DNA of 64,000 bases from Tenericutes bacterium RIFOXYA12_FULL_35_10. GTDB lineage: Bacteria; Bacillota_I; Bacilli_A; Acholeplasmatales; Acholeplasmataceae. The notes beneath the pieces were generated by a model. It saw only the letters and a program-made list of their open reading frames with translations, was not told where the DNA came from and did no database searches. The DNA lies in contig MIDA01000105.1 in assembly GCA_001830045.1 (NCBI GenBank), positions 1 to 64,000 on the forward strand, read 5' to 3'. Below, one piece after another: positions 50,837 to 61,057 of this stretch; position 1 is the stretch's first letter; every line of letters starts with the position of its first letter. The position numbers and the translations under genes were made by a program.

Positions 50837-52176
50837 TGCTTAGAAAAGTGAATTTTAAACATAGTGATGAACAACTAAAAAAAGAAATTAAGCCAATCTT
50901 AGCCTATGATATCGCGCAATCCTATCATGAACTTGATGAAATGGAAAAAAAGAGATTGCTTCATGTTATCGGGTTAGATAAACTAACGGATATGTTTGTT
51001 GAACTGGATGTCGATGATCAACTCGATGTCTTATCTCATTTAGAAGAAGTTAGAAAAAAATCGTTATTTAGAAATATGGAATCAGATGATTTAAAAGAAT
51101 TCATTGAAGATATTGATGAAGAATTAAGACCTGATATGTTTGCACTATTCTCAAAGGTTAAAGCTAAAACAATCTCTCTTTTATTAACCTATGAGGAGGA
51201 TACAGCAGCATCCATTATGTCCACCGATTTTATGGTGGTTTCAGTTAATGACACAATCAAAGAAGCGACCGATCACGTCATTAAAGAATCCAGAGATCAA
51301 GACTATATTGATACCATCTTTGTAGTTGATGATGACAAACGTATCGTTGGTCTCATTGATTTAAAAGATTTGATTAGAGCACGCAGTAATTCTAGTTTAT
51401 CGAAAATCATGTTTGAAGATTTCCAATTTGTATATCAAGAAGAAACCATTGAAAAAGCAATTCAAACGGTTGTTGATTACGACAGAAATGTGATTCCAGT
51501 TTTGGATTCTGATGATCATGTTATTGGGATTGTTACTGCGGATGATATCTTTGATGAAGTGTTTGAAACGGTAGAATCAGATTACCAAAAAATGGCTTTA
51601 TTATCGGATCATGAATCCTCATCATCCGCATGGATCAGATCAAAACAACGCCTACCATGGTTAATGATTGCTGTTGTGTTAAATCTTTTAATCGCAAGTT
51701 TTCTTTCCATTTTTGAAGCGACATTAGCAGAAGTAACTGCGATCGTTTTATTCCAACCACTGATTTTAGGGATGGCAGGTAACATCGGAACACAAGCACT
51801 TGCTGTTACGATTTTAGGCATTCATAAAAATGAGTTTGACGGTAAAAATATTCCTAAAAACCATGTATTTAAAGAAATGATGATTGGGTTATTCAACAGT
51901 TTATTACTCGGGGTTGCTGCATTTATTTTCGTTACAGCATTCCTATCCTTTTTTCCGACACAAGACAGTCAACTCCCCTATCAAATGGGAATCGTCGTCT
52001 TTATTGCAGTTTCATTATCGATGTTTGTTTCAGCATTAATGGGTGTCTTTGTCCCCATGATTTTACATCGTTATGATCAAGATCCATCTACTGCATCAGG
52101 TCCTATTATGACAACCATTAACGATTTAGTTGCATTAGTGATTTATTTTGGTCTAGCAACACTCGCCTTTTTATGA
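50836..52176 (+). CDS. Magnesium transporter MgtE-family (copy 2)
   Basis: Same architecture; GMAGNIGTQALAVTILG; TAATG overlap with copy 1. Confidence 0.92.
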   Translation: MLRKVNFKHSDEQLKKEIKPILAYDIAQSYHELDEMEKKRLLHVIGLDKLTDMFVELDVDDQLDVLSHLEEVRKKSLFRNMESDDLKEFIEDIDEELRPDMFALFSKVKAKTISLLLTYEEDTAASIMSTDFMVVSVNDTIKEATDHVIKESRDQDYIDTIFVVDDDKRIVGLIDLKDLIRARSNSSLSKIMFEDFQFVYQEETIEKAIQTVVDYDRNVIPVLDSDDHVIGIVTADDIFDEVFETVESDYQKMALLSDHESSSSAWIRSKQRLPWLMIAVVLNLLIASFLSIFEATLAEVTAIVLFQPLILGMAGNIGTQALAVTILGIHKNEFDGKNIPKNHVFKEMMIGLFNSLLLGVAAFIFVTAFLSFFPTQDSQLPYQMGIVVFIAVSLSMFVSALMGVFVPMILHRYDQDPSTASGPIMTTINDLVALVIYFGLATLAFL

Positions 52177-52250
52177 GATATTGTGTGATTTCAAGTCACA
52201 TGATAGGTAACATGTTATAATTTAATTAAATGAAGAAACGAGGTCAATGT

Positions 52251-53741
52251 ATGGAAAACTATATCAAGATATACGAAGATTACCGCAAGAAAATTAAAGC
52301 TTACCACTATTTTGGGTGGCTTATGAGCTGGGACCAAGAAACGGAAGCTCCAGATGCATCAATTGAATATCGCACAAAACAATACCAGGTGATGGCTGAA
52401 GAAATGTATAAGATTGAATCTGCTCCTGAGTATTTAGAAGCGATTGATAAACTCTATGAAAACCTTGATCAGATTCAAGATACTGATTTTAAGACTGAAA
52501 TTAAACATGCATATAAAGGATTACGTGCGATTAAGCTAGTTCCTAAAGATGAACTTATTGAACACCAAGTGTTAATTTCACAAGCTTCTCATATTTGGGC
52601 AAAAGCGAAAAACAACAATGACTTTGAAGCGTTCCGCCCAACATTGGAAAAGATTGTTGAATTTAAGAGAAACTATGTCAAATATCTAGAAACACCAGAA
52701 CTCAAAGGTTACGATATTTTATTAGATGATTTTGAAGAAGGTTTTACGGTTAAAGAATATGATGCTTTCTTTAATAAACTAAAAGAAGATTTAGTTCCTT
52801 TTGTTAAAGAAGTGACATCGAGAAAACCTAAGTTTTCACGTAAATTAACCAAAGGTGTATTCCCAAGAGAAAAACAAATCAAGTTTAATCATTATTTAAT
52901 TGATGTATTTGGTTATGATCGCACAAGAGGTTTACTTAAAGAAAGTGCACACCCCTTTACATCTGGTGTGAGTTCAACCGATACCCGTATTACGACACAT
53001 TATTATGAAGATAATTTAACATCAGCTATTTTTTCCACGATTCATGAAATGGGTCATGCCATTTATGAAATTCAAAATGATCCTAAATATGATGATACAT
53101 TCTTACATGGTGGAACCAGCTTAGGTATCCATGAATCACAATCAAGAATGTATGAAAATATGCTTGGTCGTTCATTATCGTTTTGGAAAGTACACTATCC
53201 AAAACTTGTCGAGATTTTCCCTAAAGAACTTAAAGGTGTCACAGTTGAAGAATTCCATCAATTTATTAACCGCTCTGAACGTTCTTTAATTCGCGTTGAA
53301 GCTGATGAACTTACATATGCACTTCATGTTATGGTTCGTTATGAACTTGAAAAAGGTTTAATTTCAGGTAAGATTAAAGTCAAGGATCTTCCTAAGAAAT
53401 GGAATCGCATGATGTATGAATATGTGGGTGTTCGTCCAAAGACCGATAAAGAAGGTGTCTTACAAGATGTTCACTGGTCTGGTGGTATGTTAGGCTACTT
53501 CTCAACCTATGCACTTGGTTCAGCCTATGCAGCACAAATTTATAACGCAATGAATAAAGATTTAAATATTGAACAAGAACTTGAAAACAACAACATTAAA
53601 GCGATTAATGCATGGGTGAAAGAAAAGATTCATAAGTTTGCATCTTCGAAATCACCTAAGGAATTGATGTTGATTGCAACTCAAGAACCATTCAATCCAC
53701 AATATTATGTCGACTATTTAAAAAATAAGTTTCAAAACTAA
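52251..53741 (+). CDS. Carboxypeptidase M32
   Basis: STIHEMGHAIYE (HExxH) and GTSLGIHESQSRMYENMLGRS. Confidence 0.93.
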   Translation: MENYIKIYEDYRKKIKAYHYFGWLMSWDQETEAPDASIEYRTKQYQVMAEEMYKIESAPEYLEAIDKLYENLDQIQDTDFKTEIKHAYKGLRAIKLVPKDELIEHQVLISQASHIWAKAKNNNDFEAFRPTLEKIVEFKRNYVKYLETPELKGYDILLDDFEEGFTVKEYDAFFNKLKEDLVPFVKEVTSRKPKFSRKLTKGVFPREKQIKFNHYLIDVFGYDRTRGLLKESAHPFTSGVSSTDTRITTHYYEDNLTSAIFSTIHEMGHAIYEIQNDPKYDDTFLHGGTSLGIHESQSRMYENMLGRSLSFWKVHYPKLVEIFPKELKGVTVEEFHQFINRSERSLIRVEADELTYALHVMVRYELEKGLISGKIKVKDLPKKWNRMMYEYVGVRPKTDKEGVLQDVHWSGGMLGYFSTYALGSAYAAQIYNAMNKDLNIEQELENNNIKAINAWVKEKIHKFASSKSPKELMLIATQEPFNPQYYVDYLKNKFQN

Positions 53742-53758
53742 AGGAATGTGACATTAAA

Positions 53759-54973
53759 ATGCTTTCTATTCGTTCTCTTTACCAGGTTGGACATGGTCCA
53801 TCAAGTTCACACACGATGGGGCCAGCAAAGGCATCAGGGATTGTTAAACAGGCGTGTCCATCATGTGATCGTTTCGAGATTATGCTTTATAACTCACTCG
53901 CATTAACTGGTAGAGGGCATTTAACCGAAGAAGCGATCAAAGAGTCATTGGGAGAAACTCCCGTGACTTTTTTGACGTCATTAGATTTAACAAAGCATCC
54001 GAATACACTGATCATTAAAGGTTACGAAAACGATCAGTTAATGATTGAAAAAGAAGTCAATAGTACTGGTGGAGGTCGTATTGTTTTTGTGGGCGATGAC
54101 TCTACTGAAAAACATATTTATCCGCACAAGACATTTAAAGAAATTAAAAAATATTGTAAGAGTAAACATATGGCACTTCATGATTATGTCTATGAAGTTG
54201 AAGGTGAAGAGATTAAAGTCTTTTTAGAAGAGATTTGGGAAGCGATGAAATCATCGATTATTAGAGGGATTGCTACACATGGTGTTCTACCAGGACCTTT
54301 AAAGATGAAAAGAAAAGCACCAGAACTTTATAGTAAGCTAAAAGCAACCGATGTCCCTGAACTTGTTGAAAATAGATTAGTCGCAAGCTATGCATTCGCG
54401 GTATCTGAAGAAAATGCGGGTGGGGGTATGATTGTGACAGCACCAACGTGTGGTGCATGTGGTGTTTTACCTGCTGTTTTATACTACATGCACGAAAAAC
54501 ATCATTTTATCTCGAAGGAAAGAATCATTAATGGGTTAGCGGTTGCTGGTTTAATCGGAAATATCATTAAACATAACGCATCCATCTCTGGTGCAGTTGC
54601 AGGATGTCAGGCAGAAGTGGGAAGTGCATGTTCGATGGCTGCTGCAGCACACGCAACACTCTTTAATCTTTCCATGGATCAAATTGAATATGCTGCAGAG
54701 ATTGCCATGGAACATCACTTAGGATTAACCTGTGATCCCGTGAACGGCTACGTTCAAATTCCATGTATCGAAAGAAATGCAGTTGCAGCACTTCGCGCCA
54801 TTGATGCATGTGGTTTAGCTTACTTTTTAACCGATTCAAGAAAGATCTCATTTGATATGGTTGTACAAACGATGTATCAAACAGGACTTGATATGCATCA
54901 GTCCTATAAAGAGACTTCGCAAGGTGGTTTAGCATATTACTTCAAGGAGGAAGACGATGTTAACTGTTGGTAG
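53759..54973 (+). CDS. L-serine dehydratase (single chain, Fe-S)
   Basis: GHGPSSSHTMGPAKAS; APTCGACGVLPAVLYY; GLTCDPVNGYVQIPCIERNA. Confidence 0.93.
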   Translation: MLSIRSLYQVGHGPSSSHTMGPAKASGIVKQACPSCDRFEIMLYNSLALTGRGHLTEEAIKESLGETPVTFLTSLDLTKHPNTLIIKGYENDQLMIEKEVNSTGGGRIVFVGDDSTEKHIYPHKTFKEIKKYCKSKHMALHDYVYEVEGEEIKVFLEEIWEAMKSSIIRGIATHGVLPGPLKMKRKAPELYSKLKATDVPELVENRLVASYAFAVSEENAGGGMIVTAPTCGACGVLPAVLYYMHEKHHFISKERIINGLAVAGLIGNIIKHNASISGAVAGCQAEVGSACSMAAAAHATLFNLSMDQIEYAAEIAMEHHLGLTCDPVNGYVQIPCIERNAVAALRAIDACGLAYFLTDSRKISFDMVVQTMYQTGLDMHQSYKETSQGGLAYYFKEEDDVNCW

Positions 54974-56240
54974 CAGATTTATAGGTGAATCCATTGATGT
55001 GGATTACCTCGGACAAGGGATTGTCAAGCACGAAGAGTTAGTCATCTTTGTTAAAGGAATGCTTTCTGGTGAAGTTGCAGAAATTGAAATTAAAACACTG
55101 AAAAAGCGCTTTGCTGAAGGAAAAATAGTGAAAATAGTTAAACCTTCTTTATCGCGTAGAGAAGGTGTAACCAATGTTTTAGGTAGTATGGATTTATATC
55201 ATATGAAAGATGAAGATCAGTTGAAATGGCAAACCAAATTAACAGAAGATACCATCTTAAAAATTGCGGGTATCAAGGTTGAAACTGAGCGTATTTTAAC
55301 CGATCATAAGTTTATCAGATACCGCAATAAATCGGTATATCATGTGATGGATAAAGATAACATCACGCTCGGTTTATATCATGAAGATGGTAGAGGCCTG
55401 ATGCGTGTAGCAGATTTTTTACTCGCTGATGAACTCACAAATCATCTCGTTAAAGTGATTCATCAAAGTGAAGTAAAAGTTGATTTTCTATCACTTAAAA
55501 ACATTGCATTTAGAACGAATGAAAAAAAGGAAGCTTTGGTGACATTGGTTGCCACGAAAGCTTCATTTAAAGGATTAACACAATTAATTCAAGTACTTAA
55601 AAAAGAACCATCAGTGATTGGTATTACGCTCAATATTAAAGATGATGTACGTAAAATACTAGGTACAACATCACATCTTTTATATGGAACAGAGACGATC
55701 GATGAAACGTTGGGAGATTTGATATACCCCGTAACGGATCAATCATTTTTTCAAATTAATGTTCCAGTCATTGTGAAAGCATACGATGTGATTAAATCTT
55801 CAATGAAGCCTCAAAAGAAAGTGATTGATGCCTATAGTGGTGTAGGTACGATTGGATTTTATTTAGCATCTAAAGCCAAAGAGATGATCATGATTGAATC
55901 AAATTCAGATGCCTTTAAAATGTCAGAACGTATGAAAGAAACGTATGGAATCAATCATGTATCGTTGATTCAAGGACGAGCTGAGGTTGAGATCAAAAAC
56001 ATTGATGGTGATATTTTAGTGATCGATCCACCAAGAAATGGATTGATGCCAGAACTGGTTACATCGATGATTGAAAAGCCATTTGAAGAAGTTTATTATG
56101 TCTCCTGCGATTTAAAAACATTAGCTAGAGATTTAAGTTTGTTAAAAGATACATATAACATTCAAAAAGTTTATCCCATTCGCATGTTTCCACAAACAAC
56201 CGAATGTGAAACATTAGTGATTTTGCACCAAAAGAAATAA
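54957..56240 (+). CDS. 23S rRNA (uracil-C5)-methyltransferase (RlmD/RumA/TrmA superfamily)
   Basis: TRAM-like N-terminus, DAYSGVGTIGFYLA, VIDPPRNGLMPE, YYVSCDLKTLARDL. Confidence 0.92.
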   Translation: MLTVGSRFIGESIDVDYLGQGIVKHEELVIFVKGMLSGEVAEIEIKTLKKRFAEGKIVKIVKPSLSRREGVTNVLGSMDLYHMKDEDQLKWQTKLTEDTILKIAGIKVETERILTDHKFIRYRNKSVYHVMDKDNITLGLYHEDGRGLMRVADFLLADELTNHLVKVIHQSEVKVDFLSLKNIAFRTNEKKEALVTLVATKASFKGLTQLIQVLKKEPSVIGITLNIKDDVRKILGTTSHLLYGTETIDETLGDLIYPVTDQSFFQINVPVIVKAYDVIKSSMKPQKKVIDAYSGVGTIGFYLASKAKEMIMIESNSDAFKMSERMKETYGINHVSLIQGRAEVEIKNIDGDILVIDPPRNGLMPELVTSMIEKPFEEVYYVSCDLKTLARDLSLLKDTYNIQKVYPIRMFPQTTECETLVILHQKK

Positions 56241-56265
56241 AACGCCAAACGGCGTTTATTTTTTT
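56239..56265. terminator. Bidirectional terminator between convergent genes
   Basis: AAACGCC-aaac-GGCGTTT with A/T runs on both sides. Confidence 0.75.
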
Positions 56266-57266
56266 AGGTCAAGGATCAGTTGATCAATATCTTCTTTGGT
56301 TGTGCGATAGGTTGTTACAAGACGAATCATTTGTTTATCCTTGAGATCTTGCCAGATTTCAAAGGTGTATGTTTTCTTTAATTGTTCAATTTTTTCTTTT
56401 TTAAGGGTAATAAATTGTTGGTTTGTAGGTGTCTCATTAAACTGTAAACCAATAGATTTGAGTTGGCTGATGAGATAAGATGACATTTGATTTGCATGTC
56501 TTCCAATTTCATAGAAAAGATCATTTTCAAATAAACCTTCGAACTGCATACCGACTAAAAAGCTTTTCGCAAGTAGTCCACCTTGTTGTTTCATCGAATA
56601 TCTAAAATAATCATCCATAAATGCATGTTTCGTGATGACAGCTTCTCCCAATAAAGCACCATTTTTAGTACCACCAATATAAAAGATATCGGTGAGGTTG
56701 ACCATATCATCAAGTGTTAAATCATTTTCTTTTGATGTTAATGCAACTCCCAAACGTGCACCATCTACAAAAAGGTACATGTTTAATTTTTGACAAACCT
56801 CATAGATTGCTTGAAGTTCTTTTTTTGAATAAATGAGTCCTGTTTCAGTCGCTTGTGAAATATAAACCATCTTAGGCTTAACCATATGTTCATCTGTAAA
56901 TGTTTGATAAGCCTCATCAATCTGCTGTGCATCTATTTTTCCATCATGTGTTGGAAGACTGATGATTTTGTGACCTGTTTGTTCAATCGCACCTGTTTCA
57001 TGGACTTCGATATGACCGGTTGCTGCAGATATGACAGCTTCAAATGGTTTTAAAAGATGTGAGATGACGATTTTATTGGTCGATGTTCCACCGCTCATAA
57101 AATGCACATATACCGGTGTCTTGATGTGTTTTTGAATCACATCTTTAGCATGTTTTGAATGCAGATCCATGCCATAGCCTAAATGTGCTTCGTTTTGATA
57201 TGTCACTAATCTTTCAATCAGTTTTGGATGTGCAATATCGTTATAGTCGTTTCTAAAATGTATCAT
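56256..57266 (-). CDS. Threonine aldolase family (PLP, beta-eliminating lyase)
   Basis: FRNDYNDIAHP, LFVDGARLGVAL, IGGTKNGALLGEAV; likely start MIHFRNDY at 57266. Confidence 0.88.
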   Translation of the reverse strand: MIHFRNDYNDIAHPKLIERLVTYQNEAHLGYGMDLHSKHAKDVIQKHIKTPVYVHFMSGGTSTNKIVISHLLKPFEAVISAATGHIEVHETGAIEQTGHKIISLPTHDGKIDAQQIDEAYQTFTDEHMVKPKMVYISQATETGLIYSKKELQAIYEVCQKLNMYLFVDGARLGVALTSKENDLTLDDMVNLTDIFYIGGTKNGALLGEAVITKHAFMDDYFRYSMKQQGGLLAKSFLVGMQFEGLFENDLFYEIGRHANQMSSYLISQLKSIGLQFNETPTNQQFITLKKEKIEQLKKTYTFEIWQDLKDKQMIRLVTTYRTTKEDIDQLILDLKK

Positions 57267-57307
57267 AGGATTACCTCTCATTACTTAAAATTATAACATA
57301 AAAAAAT

Positions 57308-57331
57308 AACAGAAGAACGCATCTTCTGTTA
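57308..57331 (-). terminator. Terminator of the MBL-fold gene
   Basis: AACAGAAGA-acgca-TCTTCTGTT; U run on minus transcript; stop codon lies inside the hairpin. Confidence 0.75.
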
Positions 57332-57928
57332 ACCTCTTACAAATGGATTGAATTTTTTCTCGTGTCCGATATCTGTAGGTTTTCCATGTCCTGGATAAAC
57401 TAAGACATCTTCATCAAAAATCTGATACATACGTTTAATGGATTGATAGATCACTTGAGGATCGGATAAAGGAATATCTGTTCTTCCAATACTTTGAAAG
57501 AAGAGGGTATCTCCTGAAAAAAGGATGTTATCAACGTGTAAAACGGTGCTACCTTCGGAATGTCCTGGAGTTTCATAAATCGAAAAAACATGTCCGATGG
57601 CTTCAAAGGTTTCAAGATCATGTACCCAAACATCAACAGGAATCTCATAACCAATTTGATTATAACTTGATTTACCCATCCAAATGCGATCTTTATGTGG
57701 TGCATAGACTATGCATCCAAAAAGGTCTTTGATTTGTTTTACACCACCCACATGATCAGGATGACCGTGTGTGAGATAGATAGCTTCAATATTTAATTCA
57801 TGTTTTCTAATATATTTGAGCACTTCGTCACTTTCGTAACCTGGATCAATGATCAGTGCTCTGTTTTCTTCGCTAATGATATAACAGTTACTTCTTAAAC
57901 TGCCTAGCTGAAAACGGATTATTTCCAT
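57329..57928 (-). CDS. Metallo-beta-lactamase fold hydrolase (glyoxalase II-like)
   Basis: LTHGHPDHVGG, PGHSEGS, FSGDTLF, YPGHGKPT. Confidence 0.92.
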   Translation of the reverse strand: MEIIRFQLGSLRSNCYIISEENRALIIDPGYESDEVLKYIRKHELNIEAIYLTHGHPDHVGGVKQIKDLFGCIVYAPHKDRIWMGKSSYNQIGYEIPVDVWVHDLETFEAIGHVFSIYETPGHSEGSTVLHVDNILFSGDTLFFQSIGRTDIPLSDPQVIYQSIKRMYQIFDEDVLVYPGHGKPTDIGHEKKFNPFVRG

Positions 57929-58075
57929 ATTCATCACCTGTTGCATTATAACATATTTTTCTAGTTTGCCAAGACTTTGTTGCTCGTTACTTATTAGTAA
58001 GCGTTATCTTATATCATCTTTCATGCAAAATAGAATCTTTTTAAGTATAATGAGGGTGCTTAAGGAGATGATTTT

Positions 58076-59005
58076 ATGAAAATAGCAAAACAATATACAG
58101 AACTCATTGGTAAGACTCCACTTTTAAGAATGTCAAATGTTGAAAAAATGTTTGATTTACATACTGAACTTGTTGGAAAACTTGAACAACATAACCCGCT
58201 TTCGAGTGTGAAAGATCGATTAGCTTTAGCGCTTATCGAATCCATTGAACATACAGTTGGTGTAACAAAGAACACGCATTTTGTAGAACCGACATCAGGA
58301 AACACTGGTATTGGGCTAGCATTTATCTGTGCATCAAGAGGATATAAATTAACACTCATTATGCCAGAAACCGTTTCTAAAGAAAGGGTTCAAATTGTTA
58401 AAGCATTAGGAGCTGATGTTATTTTAACAGAAGCTGCTTTAGGCATGAAGGGTTCGATTCAAAAAGCAAACGACATGAAAGCATTAGATGCACATGTTGT
58501 TATTCCGATGCAGTTTGAGAATAAAGCAAATCCTGAAATGCATCGAAAAACAACAGCTTTAGAAATTTTAGAAGATACAGATGGTCAAGTTGATTACTTT
58601 ATCGCAGGTGTTGGTACAGGAGGTACGATCACGGGTGTGGGTGAAGTTTTAAAGAAGCATAACCCAAACGTTAAAATCATCGCAGTTGAACCAACTGATT
58701 CTCCTGTTTTATCAGGAGGAAAGCCAGGTCCTCATAAGATTCAAGGAATTGGTGCGGGATTTATTCCTGAAGTTTTAAATATGAACGTGATTGATGAAAT
58801 CATTCAAGTGACCAATGATGAAGCTTTTGATGGTGCAAGATTACTTGCTAAAACAGAAGGTGTCTTTGCTGGGATTTCATCTGGAGCTATCTTACATGCA
58901 GCCATTCAAGTTGCCAAAAGAAAGGAAGCGGAAGGTAAACGTATTGTCTTTATCGTATGTGATACAGGCGAACGCTATTTATCAACCCCACTTTATAACC
59001 TATGA
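58076..59005 (+). CDS. cysK: Cysteine synthase
   Basis: IGKTPLLRM, NPLSSVKDRLA, EPTSGNTGIGLAF, GVGTGGTITGVG. Confidence 0.95.
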   Translation: MKIAKQYTELIGKTPLLRMSNVEKMFDLHTELVGKLEQHNPLSSVKDRLALALIESIEHTVGVTKNTHFVEPTSGNTGIGLAFICASRGYKLTLIMPETVSKERVQIVKALGADVILTEAALGMKGSIQKANDMKALDAHVVIPMQFENKANPEMHRKTTALEILEDTDGQVDYFIAGVGTGGTITGVGEVLKKHNPNVKIIAVEPTDSPVLSGGKPGPHKIQGIGAGFIPEVLNMNVIDEIIQVTNDEAFDGARLLAKTEGVFAGISSGAILHAAIQVAKRKEAEGKRIVFIVCDTGERYLSTPLYNL

Positions 59006-59517
59006 TGAAATGTACAGTAGAAGATGTTAGATCAGCTAAACAGTTTGATCCAGCAGCACCCAATTGTGTAATGATCTATTTTACATACCCAGGTGTGATC
59101 GCGTTACGTAGACACAGAAGAGCACATCGTCTTTGGAAAAAAGGATTTAAGAATCTAGCGCGATGGATAAGTTATCGTACGCGAAGAATTACAGGGATTG
59201 ATATTCATCCAGCTGCTCAAATCGGTCATGGTGTTTTTATCGATCATGGGATGGGTACCGTTATTGGGGAAACTGCAGTCATTGATGATAACTGCGTTTT
59301 ATACCATGGTGTTACTTTGGGGGCGAATACGTTCGAAAAAGTGGATCGCCATCCGAAATTAGGGAAAAATGTCATCGTTTATGCGAACGCGACCATTTTA
59401 GGTCCCATTCACATTGGTGACCACAGTGTGATTGCTGCAGGTGCTGTTGTTTTAAAAGATGCACCAGCTTATAGTAAATTAATTGGTGTTCCTGCTCATA
59501 AAAATAACGCAAAATAG
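59002..59517 (+). CDS. cysE: Serine O-acetyltransferase
   Basis: GIDIHPAAQIGHGVFIDHGMGTVIGETAVIDDNCVLYHGVTLG. Confidence 0.94.
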   Translation: MMKCTVEDVRSAKQFDPAAPNCVMIYFTYPGVIALRRHRRAHRLWKKGFKNLARWISYRTRRITGIDIHPAAQIGHGVFIDHGMGTVIGETAVIDDNCVLYHGVTLGANTFEKVDRHPKLGKNVIVYANATILGPIHIGDHSVIAAGAVVLKDAPAYSKLIGVPAHKNNAK

Positions 59518-59706
59518 AGTTATTTAGTTATATAAAATAGGAGATTTATGAGATTAATAACTTATTGTTACTTCACAATGTAATACAGATTAGTAAAGTA
59601 ATCTTATGAGTGTTTTAACTACATGCTTTTCTTACACATAATTATTCCATGAATTGACAAAAACATAAATTTTTGTTATCATTAGTTGAGCTTTTAGGAG
59701 GGTATT

Positions 59707-59931
59707 ATGAACTGGGCAGATATTTTAATTATTATCGTTACCATTCTCTTGATTGGTACTGTATTATTACAACAATCTCAAGACGACATTAAAGATGCAT
59801 TTAGTGGTGAAAAATCAGAATTATTCAAAAACCGTAAATCACGTGGACTTGAATTATTCTTAGTTAGATCCTCTGCAGTGCTATCTGTTTTGTTGATTGT
59901 TCTAGCTGTTATTTCAAACAGACTACACTAA
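59707..59931 (+). CDS. secG: Preprotein translocase subunit SecG
   Basis: 74-aa two-TM protein with LLQQSQDD...FSGEKSELF loop; TTGACA-17-TATCAT promoter upstream. Confidence 0.88.
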   Translation: MNWADILIIIVTILLIGTVLLQQSQDDIKDAFSGEKSELFKNRKSRGLELFLVRSSAVLSVLLIVLAVISNRLH

Positions 59932-59993
59932 TCTAAGAATCTTATGAAAACCAAGTGTTTCTACGGAAACGCTTTTTTCATCAAAGGGGTACT

Positions 59994-60698
59994 ATGCAAC
60001 GTTATTTTCTTCCAGAACTGAAGAGTAAAGAAATTACTGGATTAGATGCACATCACATCATGAAAGTGATGCGTATGACATCCGGTGAGAAGATCATCGT
60101 CTGTTCAGATAGACGCTGTTTTTTAGCAACTCTAGAGATTTCAAATGGACGTGTATTCTATGAACTTAGCGATGAATTAAAGGAAGAAAAAGATCCGGAA
60201 ATTACACTTTTCCAAGGACTACCCAAACATCCCAAAACAGAATCTGTTGTTAAATATGCAACACTCTTTGGAGCATCTAAAATCACTTTTGTACCGATGA
60301 TGCGAAGTATCGCAAAATCGGATAATGAAGCCAATAAACTTAAGCGTATGGAACTTATTGCTAAAGAAGCTTCCGAACTTGCACACCGGTTTGATGTTCC
60401 TAAAATAAGTTTTGAATCCTCATTAAAAAAGATTGATTGGACATCTTTTGATGTCATTTTATTAGCAGATGAAAATGAAAAAACAATGACTTTACCTGAG
60501 GTGCTACCCTCAGTTTTAAACACCATGAACATCGCACTTATCATTGGTCCTGAAGGGGGTATTGCTGATCAAGAAAGAGATTATCTTGAATCGGTTGGTG
60601 CACGTTTCGTCTCTTTAGGTAAACACATTTTACCAACAGAACTCGCAGCACTTTACGCCCTCACCTATCTCTCGTTAAAAAACTTTAAAACATTTTGA
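59994..60698 (+). CDS. rsmE: 16S rRNA (uracil1498-N3)-methyltransferase
   Basis: MQRYFLPE, HHIMKVMRM, LIIGPEGGIADQE, LGKHILPTELAAL. Confidence 0.93.
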   Translation: MQRYFLPELKSKEITGLDAHHIMKVMRMTSGEKIIVCSDRRCFLATLEISNGRVFYELSDELKEEKDPEITLFQGLPKHPKTESVVKYATLFGASKITFVPMMRSIAKSDNEANKLKRMELIAKEASELAHRFDVPKISFESSLKKIDWTSFDVILLADENEKTMTLPEVLPSVLNTMNIALIIGPEGGIADQERDYLESVGARFVSLGKHILPTELAALYALTYLSLKNFKTF

Positions 60699-60723
60699 CA
60701 AAAGTAGAAAAATGCTATATAAT
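60695..60723 (+). promoter_or_regulatory. Consensus promoter for rpsU
   Basis: TTGACA, 17-nt spacer, TATAAT. Confidence 0.85.
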
Positions 60724-60764
60724 GGATGAGGCTAATGAATCTCAGCGTGGAAGGAGGGCAGACT

Positions 60765-60938
60765 ATGCCTAAAACAATCGTTCGCGAAAAAGAAACAATC
60801 GAAGATGCTTTACGTCGCTTTAAACGTGATGTTTCTAAGTCAGGAACTCTCCAAGAAGCACGCAGACGTGAGTTCTACTTAAAACCTTCAGTAGAACGCA
60901 AAGAACGCCAACGCGCAGCACGCTCTAAAAAGAAGTAA
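60765..60938 (+). CDS. rpsU: 30S ribosomal protein S21
   Basis: [38 protein letters not shown] 60765 after GGAAGGAGGG. Confidence 0.95.
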   Translation: MPKTIVREKETIEDALRRFKRDVSKSGTLQEARRREFYLKPSVERKERQRAARSKKK

Positions 60939-60948
60939 AGTACAAAAT

Positions 60949-60970
60949 CGCACCTCAGGGTGCGTTTTTA
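60949..60970 (+). terminator. Terminator after rpsU
   Basis: CGCACC-tcag-GGTGCG then TTTTT. Confidence 0.75.
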
Positions 60971-61057
60971 TATCGCATTTGACTGAAAAAAGGACATTCC
61001 GTGCTTTTTTCTTTTTGTCTCTATGGTATAATGAATACACGATAAGGAGCGGATTTA

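Noticed and set aside
57947-58075. T-box or SAM riboswitch upstream of cysK
   Set aside because: The ~130-nt gap shows no T-box sequence, no SAM-I core and no terminator stem.
59518-59706. tRNA or other structured RNA in the cysE-secG gap
   Set aside because: Very AT-rich, no cloverleaf or TTCGAATC-like T-loop; only a secG promoter (TTGACA-17-TATCAT) is evident.
60158-60544. Minus-strand ORF of 128 aa within rsmE
   Set aside because: Antisense of a clear RsmE coding region, Ser-rich artefact.
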